A stretch of DNA of 64,000 nt. It comes from Mycolicibacterium sediminis (GTDB lineage Bacteria > Actinomycetota > Actinomycetes > Mycobacteriales > Mycobacteriaceae). The stretch lies in the NCBI RefSeq assembly GCF_010731735.1, contig NZ_AP022588.1:558001-622000 (forward strand), read 5' to 3'. The position numbers were made by a program, and so were the translations under genes. Shown here one piece after another: positions 51,010 through 60,322 of this stretch. The number at the start of each line of letters is the position of its first letter. The stretch's first letter is position 1. The notes below the pieces were generated by a model. The model saw only the letters and a program-made list of their open reading frames with translations. It was not told where the DNA came from and did no database searches.

Positions 51010-52131
51010 GTGAAGGTTCAGCCCGCGGCGTTCTTCCGCACCACGCTGCCCCTCGACCTGGACGCACTGGCACTCCTCGACGACCCGAGGTACCACTCGG
51101 TGTGGCTGCCCGACCACATGGTGAGCTTCTGGCCCGACTCGATATGGACACCCGAGTTCACCGACCTCGCCGAGGCGTCGCCGTCACCGCACCGCCACCT
51201 CGACGGCATGGCGGTGGCCGCCGCAGCAGCGGCGCTCACGCATACCGTGCCGCTGGCCACCAGCGTCGTCGACACCGTCCGGCGGCATCCGGTGATGCTC
51301 GCGCAGAGCGCGCTGACCATCGACCACGTCGCGAAGGGCCGGTTCATCCTCGGCCTCGGCAGCGGCGAGACCGAGAACGTCGTGCCCTACGGGTTCGACT
51401 TCGACCATCCGGTGAGCCGCTTCGAGGAGGCCCTGCGGGTCATCCGGGCGCTGTGGGACGGCGACGGGCCGGTGGACTTCTCCGGCCGGTTCTACCGGTT
51501 ACGGCACGCCCGGCTGGACACCGAACCGTACGGCGGACGGCCACCCGCGATCTGGATCGGCGCGAGTGGCCCGCGCATGCTCGAGATCACCGGGCGCCAC
51601 GCGGACGGCTGGTGGCCCGCGGGTGCGTGGACGCCCGAGCACTACGCCGAGATGCTCGCGGCCGTGCGGACCTCGGCCGACCGGGCCGGCCGCGACCCCC
51701 TGGCCATCACGCCGGCCTTCATCCAGGTGTGTCTCATCGGCGACGACGACGCGCTCGCCGACATCGTCCAGGCGCCCCTGGTGAAGGCCTTCCTCCTGCA
51801 GGTGTCGGCGAAGACACTGGCCGACCACGGCTTCGAGCACCCGATGGGCGAGCGCTGGCGCGGCTTTCAGGACATCGACCCCGGAACACTCACCCGCGAG
51901 CGCATCGTCGACTTCCTCGCCCGCGTCCACCCGGAGGCGGTGCTGGCGATGGTGCCGCACGGATCGCCGACCCGGGTGGCGGCGCGCATCAAGGAGTTCG
52001 TCGACGCCGGACTGCGCGTGCCGAAGATCCTCGACTACGGCGCCATGGCCGGCGTCCGCCACGCCGCCGCGTCGGCCGCGAACGTGCGCGCCACCGAGGA
52101 CGAGCTGCTGCGGCTGTGCGGGCAGTCGTGA
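51010..52131 (+). CDS. LLM-class (luciferase-like, F420/flavin) oxidoreductase
   Basis: A 373-residue TIM-barrel oxidoreductase of the bacterial luciferase superfamily. Characteristic parts are HSVWLPDHMVSFWPDSIWTP, ALTIDHVAKGRFILGLGSGE and IWIGASGPRMLEITGRHADG. Mycobacterial members usually use coenzyme F420; related ones reduce the keto group of phthiodiolones. The substrate here is unknown. GTG start; its stop overlaps the GTG of the sulfotransferase by four bases. Confidence 0.87.
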   Translation: MKVQPAAFFRTTLPLDLDALALLDDPRYHSVWLPDHMVSFWPDSIWTPEFTDLAEASPSPHRHLDGMAVAAAAAALTHTVPLATSVVDTVRRHPVMLAQSALTIDHVAKGRFILGLGSGETENVVPYGFDFDHPVSRFEEALRVIRALWDGDGPVDFSGRFYRLRHARLDTEPYGGRPPAIWIGASGPRMLEITGRHADGWWPAGAWTPEHYAEMLAAVRTSADRAGRDPLAITPAFIQVCLIGDDDALADIVQAPLVKAFLLQVSAKTLADHGFEHPMGERWRGFQDIDPGTLTRERIVDFLARVHPEAVLAMVPHGSPTRVAARIKEFVDAGLRVPKILDYGAMAGVRHAAASAANVRATEDELLRLCGQS

Positions 52132-53291
52132 ACGCTCTTGACGCCGACGCGATGCTGACCCAGGCGGAGTCCGAAACCGGCCTGTCCGTCTACGGCGATC
52201 CGACTCTGCCGCAACGCTTCTCGATCGCGGTCGACCACCTGAACACGCTCGGTCTGGACGACGGCGGCGGCCGCCGCGCCGCCGAGACGTGCCGCTGGCT
52301 GCTGACGTCGCGGCTCGAGTTCTTCGCCGATCGCAGCCGCCATCCGATCGCCGACGAGCAGATCGACCGGCCCATGTTCGCCACCGGCGAGCCGCGGTCC
52401 GGCACGACGCTGATGCATGCGCTGATGTCGGTCGACCCCGCGTCGCGGGCGCTGCGGTTCTGGGAGGTGATGTACCCGTCGCCGCCACCGGGCCTGTCCC
52501 CCGACGACGGCCGCCGGGCGCGCGCGGACGACGATTGGCGCGAGATCAACGCGAAGATGCCGAAGTGGCTGCACAGCCACCCCTACAACGACATGCTCGG
52601 CGACGGGCTGCCCGAGGACGAGCGCACCTGGGCCTTCGACTTCCGCGTCATGACGCCCACCGCGTGGTGGCGCGTGCCCATGCAGACCCTCGTCGCCGGA
52701 CTGCCCACCGACGCGGCCGCGCAGTACGCGATACACCGGGCGATGCTGCAGCACCTGCAGTTCGGCCGGACCCCGAAGCGCTGGGTGCTCAAGGGCTTTC
52801 ACGGGTTCCGGCTCGCCGAGTTCTTCGCCGCCTACCCCGACGCCACCCTGGTGTGGCTGCACCGCGACCCCGTCCAGGTCGCGGCGTCGCGCACGATGAT
52901 GATGGCCGACATCCTCGAAGGGATCGTCGGTCCGGTCGACCTGCGCGACCTCGCGCGCGACCACCTCGGGATGACCCGCGCGGGCGTGGCGAACACCATG
53001 ACCAACCCGCTCGTCGACGACCCGCGGATCCTGCACGTGCGCTACACCGACTTCGTCGCCGACCCCGTCGGCACCGTCGGCCGCTTCTACGAGTTCAGCG
53101 GACGCGACCTGACCGCCGATGGCGACCACGCAATGCGGACCTACCTCGCGGAGAACCGCGGCGACCGGCATGGGACGTTCCGCTACTCCACGTCGCTGCT
53201 CACCGACATCGGCGAGGACCTCGCCGCGCTGCACGACGAATTCAGGCCGTTCCGAGAGCGATTCGGCGTCGAGGTCGAGAACCGTGACTGA
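52128..53291 (+). CDS. Sulfotransferase-family protein
   Basis: A 387-residue protein of the actinobacterial sulfotransferase family. The 5'-phosphosulfate-binding loop is MFATGEPRSGTTLMHALM (PRSGTT at 89-94), and the 3'-phosphate motif is WLHRDPVQVAASRTMMM. Such enzymes move sulfuryl from PAPS to hydroxyls of lipids or glycans; many mycobacterial Stf proteins have no known substrate. No membrane segment. It lies in a tight operon with an LLM oxidoreductase and a TIM-barrel protein, which suggests a dedicated sulfated metabolite. Confidence 0.85.
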   Translation: MNALDADAMLTQAESETGLSVYGDPTLPQRFSIAVDHLNTLGLDDGGGRRAAETCRWLLTSRLEFFADRSRHPIADEQIDRPMFATGEPRSGTTLMHALMSVDPASRALRFWEVMYPSPPPGLSPDDGRRARADDDWREINAKMPKWLHSHPYNDMLGDGLPEDERTWAFDFRVMTPTAWWRVPMQTLVAGLPTDAAAQYAIHRAMLQHLQFGRTPKRWVLKGFHGFRLAEFFAAYPDATLVWLHRDPVQVAASRTMMMADILEGIVGPVDLRDLARDHLGMTRAGVANTMTNPLVDDPRILHVRYTDFVADPVGTVGRFYEFSGRDLTADGDHAMRTYLAENRGDRHGTFRYSTSLLTDIGEDLAALHDEFRPFRERFGVEVENRD

Positions 53292-54042
53292 TCCGCGGCT
53301 CTCGCTGCACGCGGTCGGCTTCCTCGGTGCCGATCTCGACGAGTACGACGCACACTGGACGGCGCTCGGGCTGCGGCGGCTCAGCCTGGTCGACACGCAG
53401 TTGACCGACCCCGGCCTGGCCCCGCTGATCGCCCGCCGCGGGTACGCCGTCGACACCGTGTTCCACCTGTTCTCCTCCGCCGAACGGCTCGACCGCGTCG
53501 TCGACGCCGCCGCCGCGATCGGCACGCGGTGCGTCTACCTGCTGACCGGCGGCCGCGGCACCGCGACGTGGGAAGAGGCAGCCGAACGCTTCTGCGCGGC
53601 GGTCGCGCCCTGCCGCGCGCGCGCCGCGGACGCCGGTGTCGCACTGGCGATCGAGAACGCCTCGGCGCTCTACGCCGACATCCACGTCGCCCACACCCTG
53701 CGCGATACCGAGACGCTCGCCGACATGGCCGGACTCGACGTCGTCGTCGACCTGTTCCACTGCTGGACCGAGGCCGGGCTGATGGACACCGTGGCGCGAA
53801 TCCTGCCGCGCATCAGGTCGATTCAGCTCAGCGACTACGTCCTCGGTGACCGTGCGCTGCCGGCGCGCGCGGTGCCGGGCGACGGCGCCGTCCCCATCGA
53901 ACGGTTCGTCCGCGACGTCCTCGACCTGGGGTACCGAGGTGGCTTCGACCTCGAACTGATCGGCCCCCGCGTCGACGCCGAGGGCTCGGCCGCGGCCGCC
54001 CGCCGCGCGTGCGCGACCGTGTCGGCGATGCTGGAGCGGTGA
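53284..54042 (+). CDS. Xylose-isomerase-like TIM-barrel protein
   Basis: A 252-residue protein of the sugar-phosphate isomerase/epimerase superfamily (AP endonuclease family 2 fold). Family parts are VALAIENASALYADIHVAHT (Glu ligand), LDVVVDLFHCWTEAGLM (Asp-His) and the end GYRGGFDLELIGPRVDAEG (Glu). Most metal ligands are conserved. Substrate unknown. The GTG start overlaps the sulfotransferase end by eight bases and its TGA overlaps the next ATG by one. Confidence 0.83.
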   Translation: MTDPRLSLHAVGFLGADLDEYDAHWTALGLRRLSLVDTQLTDPGLAPLIARRGYAVDTVFHLFSSAERLDRVVDAAAAIGTRCVYLLTGGRGTATWEEAAERFCAAVAPCRARAADAGVALAIENASALYADIHVAHTLRDTETLADMAGLDVVVDLFHCWTEAGLMDTVARILPRIRSIQLSDYVLGDRALPARAVPGDGAVPIERFVRDVLDLGYRGGFDLELIGPRVDAEGSAAAARRACATVSAMLER

Positions 54043-55250
54043 TGGCGTTCGGCGACGGTGGGTCCGACGAGCAGCTGCGCGACGCGTGGCACGCGTTCTG
54101 CGACCGTCTGCGCGACGCCGGCGACCACGCGTTCAAGGACCGCAACCCGGCCTCGGACCTGCAGCGCGCCGACGGCTTCCGCTTCCTCACCCAGAACCTC
54201 GGCCAGGCGTTCGACCTCGCGCTGGAGACCCGCGACCCGCGCTTCCCGCAGCTGCACGCGTTCTGCCATCCCACCCGCAAGCTCGGCGGCGACTGCGCCG
54301 ACTTCACCTACCACCAGGCGTGGATCGACGGCGATTCGACCTATCGCATCAGCGGCACCCGCGGCGACGCACCGTTCCTCAACGTGACCGTGCAGGGCCC
54401 GCGGCGCGACGGCCCCGGCGTCCTGCACGACCCGTTCGGCGACGTGCCCGAGGCGAGCCTCACCGGTGCCGACCTGAGCGTGGCCACCGACGGCACGATC
54501 GAGGTGTTCGTCGGCGGGCCTGCGCGCGAGGGGAATTGGCTACCCACCACACCAGGATCGCGCAAGCTCTTCATCCGGCAGGGCTTCGACCGGTGGGACG
54601 AGACGCCCGCGCGCCTGTCGGTCGAGCGCGTCGACATGGACGGACCCAGGCCCCTGCCGACTCCGGGGACCATGATCGACGCGATCGACTGGGCGGGCAC
54701 CTTCGTGACCGGGCTGATGACCGACTGGCCCGAGTTCCCGTTCGCCCACGGTGGCGTCGACGAGGACCATCCGAATGCGTTCCCGCCGTTGACGTCCGAG
54801 GACGGCGACGCGCTGCGCGGTCGCGCGGCGGTCAACATGCACTGGGTGCTCGGCCCCGACGAGGCGCTCATCGTCGAGTTCGACGCGCACGACGGACTCT
54901 GGATGTTGACGAACATGGGCGCCTTCTTCACGAGCATGGACTACCTCTACCGGCCCGTCGGGTTCACGCCCAGCCGGACCGCCGTCGACTCCGACGGCCG
55001 CATCCGGGTGGTGCTGGCCCACGACGATCCCGGGCTGCACAACTGGATGGACACCCAGGGCTTCGAGCGCGGCAACCTGACCTACCGGCACATGCTGGGC
55101 GGGCACCCGGTGCCCCTGCACACGCGGCTGGTCCGGCGGGCCGACCTCGCCGCCGCGCTCCCCGCCGACACCCGGACCGTCACGCCGGACGAACGCTCGG
55201 CGCTGACGCGGCAGCGGTTCGACGGGATCCGGCTGCGGTTCGGGCTCTGA
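54042..55250 (+). CDS. DUF1214-domain protein
   Basis: A 402-residue soluble protein of the DUF1254/DUF1214 type. Family-typical parts are FRFLTQNLGQAFDLALETRD near the N-terminus, TYHQAWIDGDSTYRISGTRG, LFIRQGFDRWDETPARLSVE and HDDPGLHNWMDTQGFERGNL near the end. In actinobacteria such proteins are often encoded beside sulfotransferases, as here, but no biochemical role is established. It shares one base with the preceding stop (TGATG), so all four genes from 51010 are translationally chained. Confidence 0.83.
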   Translation: MAFGDGGSDEQLRDAWHAFCDRLRDAGDHAFKDRNPASDLQRADGFRFLTQNLGQAFDLALETRDPRFPQLHAFCHPTRKLGGDCADFTYHQAWIDGDSTYRISGTRGDAPFLNVTVQGPRRDGPGVLHDPFGDVPEASLTGADLSVATDGTIEVFVGGPAREGNWLPTTPGSRKLFIRQGFDRWDETPARLSVERVDMDGPRPLPTPGTMIDAIDWAGTFVTGLMTDWPEFPFAHGGVDEDHPNAFPPLTSEDGDALRGRAAVNMHWVLGPDEALIVEFDAHDGLWMLTNMGAFFTSMDYLYRPVGFTPSRTAVDSDGRIRVVLAHDDPGLHNWMDTQGFERGNLTYRHMLGGHPVPLHTRLVRRADLAAALPADTRTVTPDERSALTRQRFDGIRLRFGL

Positions 55251-55251
55251 C

Positions 55252-55434
55252 GGTGGGGCCGCCTTCGACGCCCTGCACCCGATCGAGACCGCTGACGCCA
55301 CCACGGTGAAGGAGTGCGTCATCTGCCGCAGCTTCAACGACCTAGACGGTCACTCGTGGCAGATCTTCTGGATCAACCCGGACGCCGACGCCGAACAGGA
55401 GGCCGACGCTCGTGGCGGTGGCGGAGGGATTTGA
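55252..55434 (+). pseudogene. C-terminal remnant of a VOC (glyoxalase-like) gene
   Basis: One plus-strand frame without any start codon reads RSFNDLDGHSWQIFWINPDA, the typical C-terminal strand-turn of VOC/glyoxalase family proteins (usual form: GRSFxDLDGHxWExxWM). The upstream 25 residues (GGAAFDALHPIETADATTVK) look degraded. The frame begins two bases after the DUF1214 stop and runs into the tRNA-Ser gene before a stop. It looks like a decayed gene tail left between an operon end and the tRNA. Confidence 0.6.
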
Positions 55435-55502
55435 ACCCCCGGTCGGTGTTAGCCGACTCTCGCTTTCAAGGCGAGTGCATTAGGCCGCTCTGCCACGCCA
55501 CC
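55416..55502 (-). tRNA. tRNA-Ser (anticodon TGA)
   Basis: An 87-base class II tRNA. Acceptor GGTGGCG pairs with CGCCACC, discriminator G, anticodon loop CTTGAAA giving TGA, a long variable arm, and T loop GGTTCAAATCC. Nearly the same acceptor and T-arm as tRNA-Ser(CGA) at 30 kb, suggesting common origin. Confidence 0.95.
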
Positions 55503-55521
55503 GTCGTCAAGCCTAAACGGC

Positions 55522-56034
55522 TCAGACGCGGCCGAGCCTGGCGGGCGCGCCGTCGGACCGCAGACCCGCCCCGATCCGACGGCAGTTCTCCCCCATCGCC
55601 GCGATCTGGGTGCGGGACAGCCGATCCAGGAAGTGCGTCCGCACCCCGTCGCCATACGTCGCCAACGCGTCGCGGAGTACCTCTCGCCCCTTGTCGGTGA
55701 TGGTGGCCAGCACCCCCCGGCCGTCGTCGGGGCTCGAGCAGCGCGTCACCAGGTTCTGCGACTCGAGCCGGTGGATCTGCCGGGTGACCCGACTCGGCAG
55801 TGACATCAATTCCTCGGCGAGATCGCCCATCCGGGCCGACCCGCCCGCCGCCTTGTCGAGGGCGTCGAGCAAACGAACGTCGTTCAGTGTCAAGCGATGT
55901 GACTCCACCAGCGCCTTGTTCAACGTGGCGTAGAGCCGCAGCGCGGCGTCCAGGAAGTTGTTCCACGACCGTTGTTCCGCGATGTCCAGCCCCGGCATGG
56001 CGCTCGCGGTGCGCCCTGCGATGATCCCCTCCAT
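55522..56034 (-). CDS. MarR-family transcriptional regulator
   Basis: A 170-residue winged-helix regulator. The DNA-binding region runs LTLNDVRLLDALDKAAGGSA, RMGDLAEELMSLPSRVTRQI, HRLESQNLVTRCSSPDDGRG, and VLATITDKGREVLRDALATY ends the wing. It should bind a palindrome near its own promoter. ATG 56034 is supported by a TACTAT element six bases upstream. Only 39 bases separate it from the divergent quinone oxidoreductase, its probable target. Confidence 0.88.
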   Translation of the reverse strand: MEGIIAGRTASAMPGLDIAEQRSWNNFLDAALRLYATLNKALVESHRLTLNDVRLLDALDKAAGGSARMGDLAEELMSLPSRVTRQIHRLESQNLVTRCSSPDDGRGVLATITDKGREVLRDALATYGDGVRTHFLDRLSRTQIAAMGENCRRIGAGLRSDGAPARLGRV

Positions 56035-56073
56035 GGCGTCATAGTAGGACTGAAATCCCCGGGTAGTAGCGTT
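56035..56073. promoter_or_regulatory. Divergent promoter region of marR and the oxidoreductase
   Basis: On the minus strand TACTAT (56041-56046) lies six bases before the marR ATG, fitting a leaderless -10. On the plus strand a TAGTAG lies close to the ATG at 56074. Both promoters must overlap in 39 bases, so one bound MarR dimer would cover both. Confidence 0.5.
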
Positions 56074-57063
56074 ATGGACATGCGTGCAATCGTGGTCGAA
56101 AAGCCCGGTGACCTGCGTTGGCAGGAGGTTCCCGACGTCGTCGCCCGAGCCGGTGAGGTCGTCATCGACGTGGTGACCGCCGGCGTCAACCGCGCCGACC
56201 TCCTCCAGGCCGCCGGCAAATACCCGCCGCCGCCGGGGGCCAGCGAGATCCTCGGCCTCGAGGTGTCCGGACGGATCTCCGCCGTCGGCGAGGGCGTCGA
56301 CGGCTGGAGCGTCGGGCAACCGGTCTGCGCGCTGCTCGCCGGCGGCGGCTACGCCGAGCGGGTCGCGGTGCCAGCAGCCCAGGTGATGCCGATCCCCGAC
56401 GGCGTCGACCTGCACGCCGCCGCGGCGCTCCCCGAGGTCGCGTGCACGGTGTGGTCGAACGTCGTCATGACCGCCGGGCTGACGCCGCACCACTTCCTGC
56501 TGGTGCACGGCGGCGCCAGCGGCATCGGCACCCACGCCATCCAGGTGGCTCGCGCGATGGGGTGCCGGATCGCCGTCACCGCGGGATCGGAGAAGAAGCT
56601 GGACGCGTGCCGCGAACTGGGTGCCGACGTCCTGATCGACTACCGCGAACAGGACTTCGTCGAACGGGTTCGCGACGCGTCCGACGGCGCCGGGGTCGAC
56701 GTGATCCTCGACATCATGGGCGCCTCCTACCTGGACCGCAACGTCGATGCACTGGCACCCGACGGCCGTCTCGTCGTCATCGGCTTTCAGGGCGGCGTCA
56801 CGGGCGAACTGAACATCGGCAAGCTGCTCGGCAAGCGCGCCGGAGTGATCGCGACGGCGCTGCGGTCCCGTCCCGTCGACGGCCCGTCGGGCAAGGGCGC
56901 CATCATCTCCGAGGTCGTCGGGAACGTGTGGCCGATGATCGCCGCCGGCAGCGTCCGACCCATCGTCGGCGCCGAGTTGCCGATCACCGAGGTGGAAGAG
57001 GCGCACCGTCGGCTGGAGTCCAGCGAGGTGACCGGGAAGGTATTGCTCCGCGTCTCCGACTAG
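56074..57063 (+). CDS. Zinc-free NAD(P)H quinone oxidoreductase (MDR family)
   Basis: A 329-residue medium-chain dehydrogenase/reductase. N-terminal domain: [40 protein letters not shown]. Rossmann part: [27 protein letters not shown]-type [15 protein letters not shown]. This is the PIG3/QOR subfamily, which reduces quinones with NADPH. No zinc-ligand Cys cluster. Divergent from marR; its stop shares bases with the convergent stop of the next gene (CTAG). Corresponds to Rv3777. Confidence 0.9.
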   Translation: MDMRAIVVEKPGDLRWQEVPDVVARAGEVVIDVVTAGVNRADLLQAAGKYPPPPGASEILGLEVSGRISAVGEGVDGWSVGQPVCALLAGGGYAERVAVPAAQVMPIPDGVDLHAAAALPEVACTVWSNVVMTAGLTPHHFLLVHGGASGIGTHAIQVARAMGCRIAVTAGSEKKLDACRELGADVLIDYREQDFVERVRDASDGAGVDVILDIMGASYLDRNVDALAPDGRLVVIGFQGGVTGELNIGKLLGKRAGVIATALRSRPVDGPSGKGAIISEVVGNVWPMIAAGSVRPIVGAELPITEVEEAHRRLESSEVTGKVLLRVSD

Positions 57064-58256
57064 CCCAGCGAGGCCAGCGCGCGGACCAACTGGTCGACCT
57101 CGGCCATGGTCGTGTAGTGCGCCAGGCCGATCGTGACGGCGCCCCCGATGTCGTTGACGCCGATCACGTCGAGCACGCGCGAGTTGGTGTTGGCCACCGC
57201 CAGCACGCCGTTGTCGGCGAGACGCCGGACGACGCGATCGGCGGGCACGCCGTGCACCGCCAGGCTCAGCACCGGGATGCGCACCTCGGGCGCTCCGAGC
57301 GCCATCACCAGCGGCAGCGAGCGCAGGGCGGACAGCAGGTAGTCGAACAGCCGGTCCATGTACGTGGCCGCGGATTGCATTGACACCGCCAACCTCTCGC
57401 GACGGCTGCCGATGGCGGTCTCGTCGAGGTTGGCCAGGTACTCGACGCTCGCGACGACGCCGGCGAGCATGCCGTACTGGTGGACGCCGACCTCCAGGCG
57501 CGCGGCGCCCGTGGCCAGCGGGTCGAGGGAGACGGATCCGAAGGACTCGATCAGCGACGGGTCCTTGAACACCAACGCGCCGATCGGCGGGCCACCCCAC
57601 GCGACGGCGTTCACCGCCACCACGTCGGCCTCGACGTCGTCGAGACCGATCAGCCGGTACGGCGCCGCGACCGAGTGGTCCACCACGACCAGACCGCTGT
57701 TCTCGTGCACCAGCTTGATGACCGGGCGCAGGTCCGTGACGGTGCCCAGCGACGAGGACGCCGACGTGATCGCGACCATCCGGGTGGGCTTGGTGATCAG
57801 GTTCTCCCACTGCCACGTCGGCAGCTCACCGGTCTCGATGTCGACCTCGGCCCACTTGACCTTCGCGCCGTACCGGTTCGCAGCGCGCAGCCACGGGGCG
57901 ATGTTCGCTTCGTCATCGAGTCGCGTCACCACCATCTCGTAGCCGAGCCCGACCCGCGACGACGCCGCGTCGGCCAGCGACGTCAGCAGGATCGCGCGGT
58001 CCGCGCCGAGCACGACGCCCGCGGGGTCGCCACCGACGAGGTCGGCGACGGCCTGGCGCGCGGCGGCCAGCACCGCGGCACTGCGTTGCGCGGCGGGGTG
58101 CGGACCGACGTCCGTGGTGAGAGAACCGCGGAAGGCGGTGGAGACCGTGGTGGCGACGGAGTCGGGCAGGAGCATGCCGTAGGGCGCATCGAAGTGCACC
58201 CAACCGTCGCCCAGCGACGGGTGCAGACCGCGCACCCGGGCGACGTCATATGCCAT
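57060..58256 (-). CDS. Cysteine-desulfurase-like (class V aminotransferase fold) protein lacking the PLP lysine
   Basis: A 398-residue protein of the SufS/CsdB-like class V aminotransferase fold. Conserved parts are [60 protein letters not shown] and the cofactor Asp in [16 protein letters not shown]. At the place of the Schiff-base lysine (GHKxxGPxGIG in SufS) it has [15 protein letters not shown], without lysine. A catalytic Cys loop is also not evident. It may bind PLP non-covalently or be non-enzymatic. ATG 58256 follows GAAGGTGG. Corresponds to Rv3778c. Confidence 0.8.
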   Translation of the reverse strand: MAYDVARVRGLHPSLGDGWVHFDAPYGMLLPDSVATTVSTAFRGSLTTDVGPHPAAQRSAAVLAAARQAVADLVGGDPAGVVLGADRAILLTSLADAASSRVGLGYEMVVTRLDDEANIAPWLRAANRYGAKVKWAEVDIETGELPTWQWENLITKPTRMVAITSASSSLGTVTDLRPVIKLVHENSGLVVVDHSVAAPYRLIGLDDVEADVVAVNAVAWGGPPIGALVFKDPSLIESFGSVSLDPLATGAARLEVGVHQYGMLAGVVASVEYLANLDETAIGSRRERLAVSMQSAATYMDRLFDYLLSALRSLPLVMALGAPEVRIPVLSLAVHGVPADRVVRRLADNGVLAVANTNSRVLDVIGVNDIGGAVTIGLAHYTTMAEVDQLVRALASLG

Positions 58257-58366
58257 GCCAGCCACCTTCGAGCATCTGAAAATCGCCACCCATGGCGATC
58301 CCGGGAGGTGCCCGCGCGCATCCGTGCCGCGCCGAACCGGGTCACCTGGGCAGCCATACTAGTGCA

Positions 58367-60322
58367 GTGAGCTTGACGGCTGGGGTGCTGGTGGCGTGGT
58401 TGTTGCTGGTCATCCCGGGAGCAATCGTCGCGCGCGCGGGCCAGCTAACGTGGCCGGTCGCCGTGGCGGTCGGCGCCCCCCTGACCTCCGGCGTGGTGGC
58501 CCTCGCCATCCTGCCGATGGGCGCCCTGGGCGTCCCGTGGAACGGGTGGACCGCGCTCGCGGCCCTACTGCTGGTCGTGATCGCGGTCACAGTGCTGCAG
58601 GTGGTGCTGCGGCGGTTCCGCGACCCCGCTGCCGAGGGTCGCGCGATGGCGCGCGGACCGGCCGTGTTCGTCGCCGGCGGGGTGATCCTGGGGGCCGTGC
58701 TCATCGGCTACGCCGTCGTTAGCGGGCTGACCCACTGGCAAAGCGTCCCCAGCAACTGGGACTCCGTCTGGCACGCGAACACCATCCGGTTCATCCTCGA
58801 CACCGGTCAGGCGTCCCCGACGCACATGGGCGAACTTCGGAACGTCGAGACCAGGGACGCGCTCTACTACCCCTCGGCGTTCCACGCGCTGGCCGCCATC
58901 CAGTGCCAACTCGCCGGTACCGCCGCCACGACGGCGTACACCCTGCACTCCCTGATCGCCGCCATCTGGCTGTTCCCGGTGAGCGCCGCCGCCCTGACCT
59001 GGGTCGTGCTTCGGCCTCGCATCGAGGACCAGTGGACGGTGGCGGGCTGCGCTGCCGCCGCGTCCGCGCTGACGGCCTCGTTCACCGCCGTGCCGTACGT
59101 CGAATTCGACACCGCCTCGATGCCGAACATGACGGCCTATGGCCTCGCGGTACCCACCATGGCCCTGGTCGTGTCGGCGCTGCGGCACCGCGATCGCGTC
59201 CCGTTGGCCGTGCTGGCCCTGCTCGGCATCTTCTCCGTGCACATCACCGGTGGCGTCGTGACCGTGACGTTCGTCGCCGCGTGGTGGCTACTGGACGGGT
59301 TGTGGCGACCGGTGCGCGGCCGGATGGCCGACGTCGTCACCCTGCTGCTGATGGCGGTGCCCTCGGTGGTGCTGCTGCTGCCGCAGTTCGTGGGCGTCCT
59401 TCAGCAGGCCGAGATCATCGCGGGACACGAGTTCGTCACCGGCCAGAGCAGGAAGCGGGTCCTGTTCGACGCCGTCGTGCAGCACACGCGGCACCTCAAC
59501 GACTATCCGATCCAGAACATGCTGATTCTGCTGGCCGCGCTCGGTGGGCTCTACCTGCTGATCCGCCGGATCTGGTGGCCGCTGGCGATCTGGCTGCTGC
59601 TCGTCGTGTCGATCGTGCACTCGTCGGTGCCGTTCGGCGGACCGGTCGGCCGGATCACCGCGTTGTTCAGCGACCTGTTCTACAGCGATCCGCGGCGCCT
59701 CTCGGCGGTCGTCGCCATGCTGCTGGCGCCCATGGCGGGCATTGCGCTGTACGTCGGCGTGCGATTCCTCGCCGACCAGTGCAGGCGGGTCGCGCCGCGT
59801 CCCTCGCCTCGGGTCTGGCAGGCGGCCACCGCGGTGCTCCTCGTCGTCGCCACCGTCGGACTGTCCTGGCACTACCTTCCCCGGCACCGGTACCTGATCG
59901 GCGAGAAGTACGACCAGGTGATGATCGGCGACAAGGACCTCGAGGCGATCGCCCACCTCGCCGCGCTGCCCGGGGCCCACGACACCCTGATCGGCAACGC
60001 CAACGTCGACGGCACCGCATGGATGTACGCGGTCGCCGGACTGCACCCGCTGTGGACCCACTACGACTATCCGCAGCAGCAGGGGCCGGGGTACGACCGC
60101 TTCATCTTCTGGGCCTATGCCGACGACGCCGACACCGACCCCAGAGTCGCCGAGGCGGTGCGGGCGCTGAACATCCGCTACGTCCTGACCAGCAGAACGG
60201 TCGTGCGAGGGTTCGTGATGCCCGACGGGCTAGTGTCGCTAGACGCGTCGAGGTCGTGGAAGAAGATCTACGACAACGGCAAGGATCGAATCTACGAATG
60301 GCAGGGAACACACTCCGCATGA
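58367..60322 (+). CDS. Polytopic membrane protein, Rv3779-like (GT-C-like/DUF6541)
   Basis: A 651-residue protein with about 12 membrane helices and a C-terminal soluble domain of some 140 residues. The first extracytoplasmic loop carries SVPSNWDSVWHANTIRFILD, an acidic/aromatic loop like those of GT-C glycosyltransferases using polyprenyl-phosphate sugars. Rv3779 of M. tuberculosis has been linked to polyprenyl-phosphomannose and glycolipid synthesis. The GTG start is 111 bases from the divergent desulfurase-like gene. Its stop overlaps bpa by four bases, tying it to the galactan operon. Confidence 0.78.
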   Translation: MSLTAGVLVAWLLLVIPGAIVARAGQLTWPVAVAVGAPLTSGVVALAILPMGALGVPWNGWTALAALLLVVIAVTVLQVVLRRFRDPAAEGRAMARGPAVFVAGGVILGAVLIGYAVVSGLTHWQSVPSNWDSVWHANTIRFILDTGQASPTHMGELRNVETRDALYYPSAFHALAAIQCQLAGTAATTAYTLHSLIAAIWLFPVSAAALTWVVLRPRIEDQWTVAGCAAAASALTASFTAVPYVEFDTASMPNMTAYGLAVPTMALVVSALRHRDRVPLAVLALLGIFSVHITGGVVTVTFVAAWWLLDGLWRPVRGRMADVVTLLLMAVPSVVLLLPQFVGVLQQAEIIAGHEFVTGQSRKRVLFDAVVQHTRHLNDYPIQNMLILLAALGGLYLLIRRIWWPLAIWLLLVVSIVHSSVPFGGPVGRITALFSDLFYSDPRRLSAVVAMLLAPMAGIALYVGVRFLADQCRRVAPRPSPRVWQAATAVLLVVATVGLSWHYLPRHRYLIGEKYDQVMIGDKDLEAIAHLAALPGAHDTLIGNANVDGTAWMYAVAGLHPLWTHYDYPQQQGPGYDRFIFWAYADDADTDPRVAEAVRALNIRYVLTSRTVVRGFVMPDGLVSLDASRSWKKIYDNGKDRIYEWQGTHSA

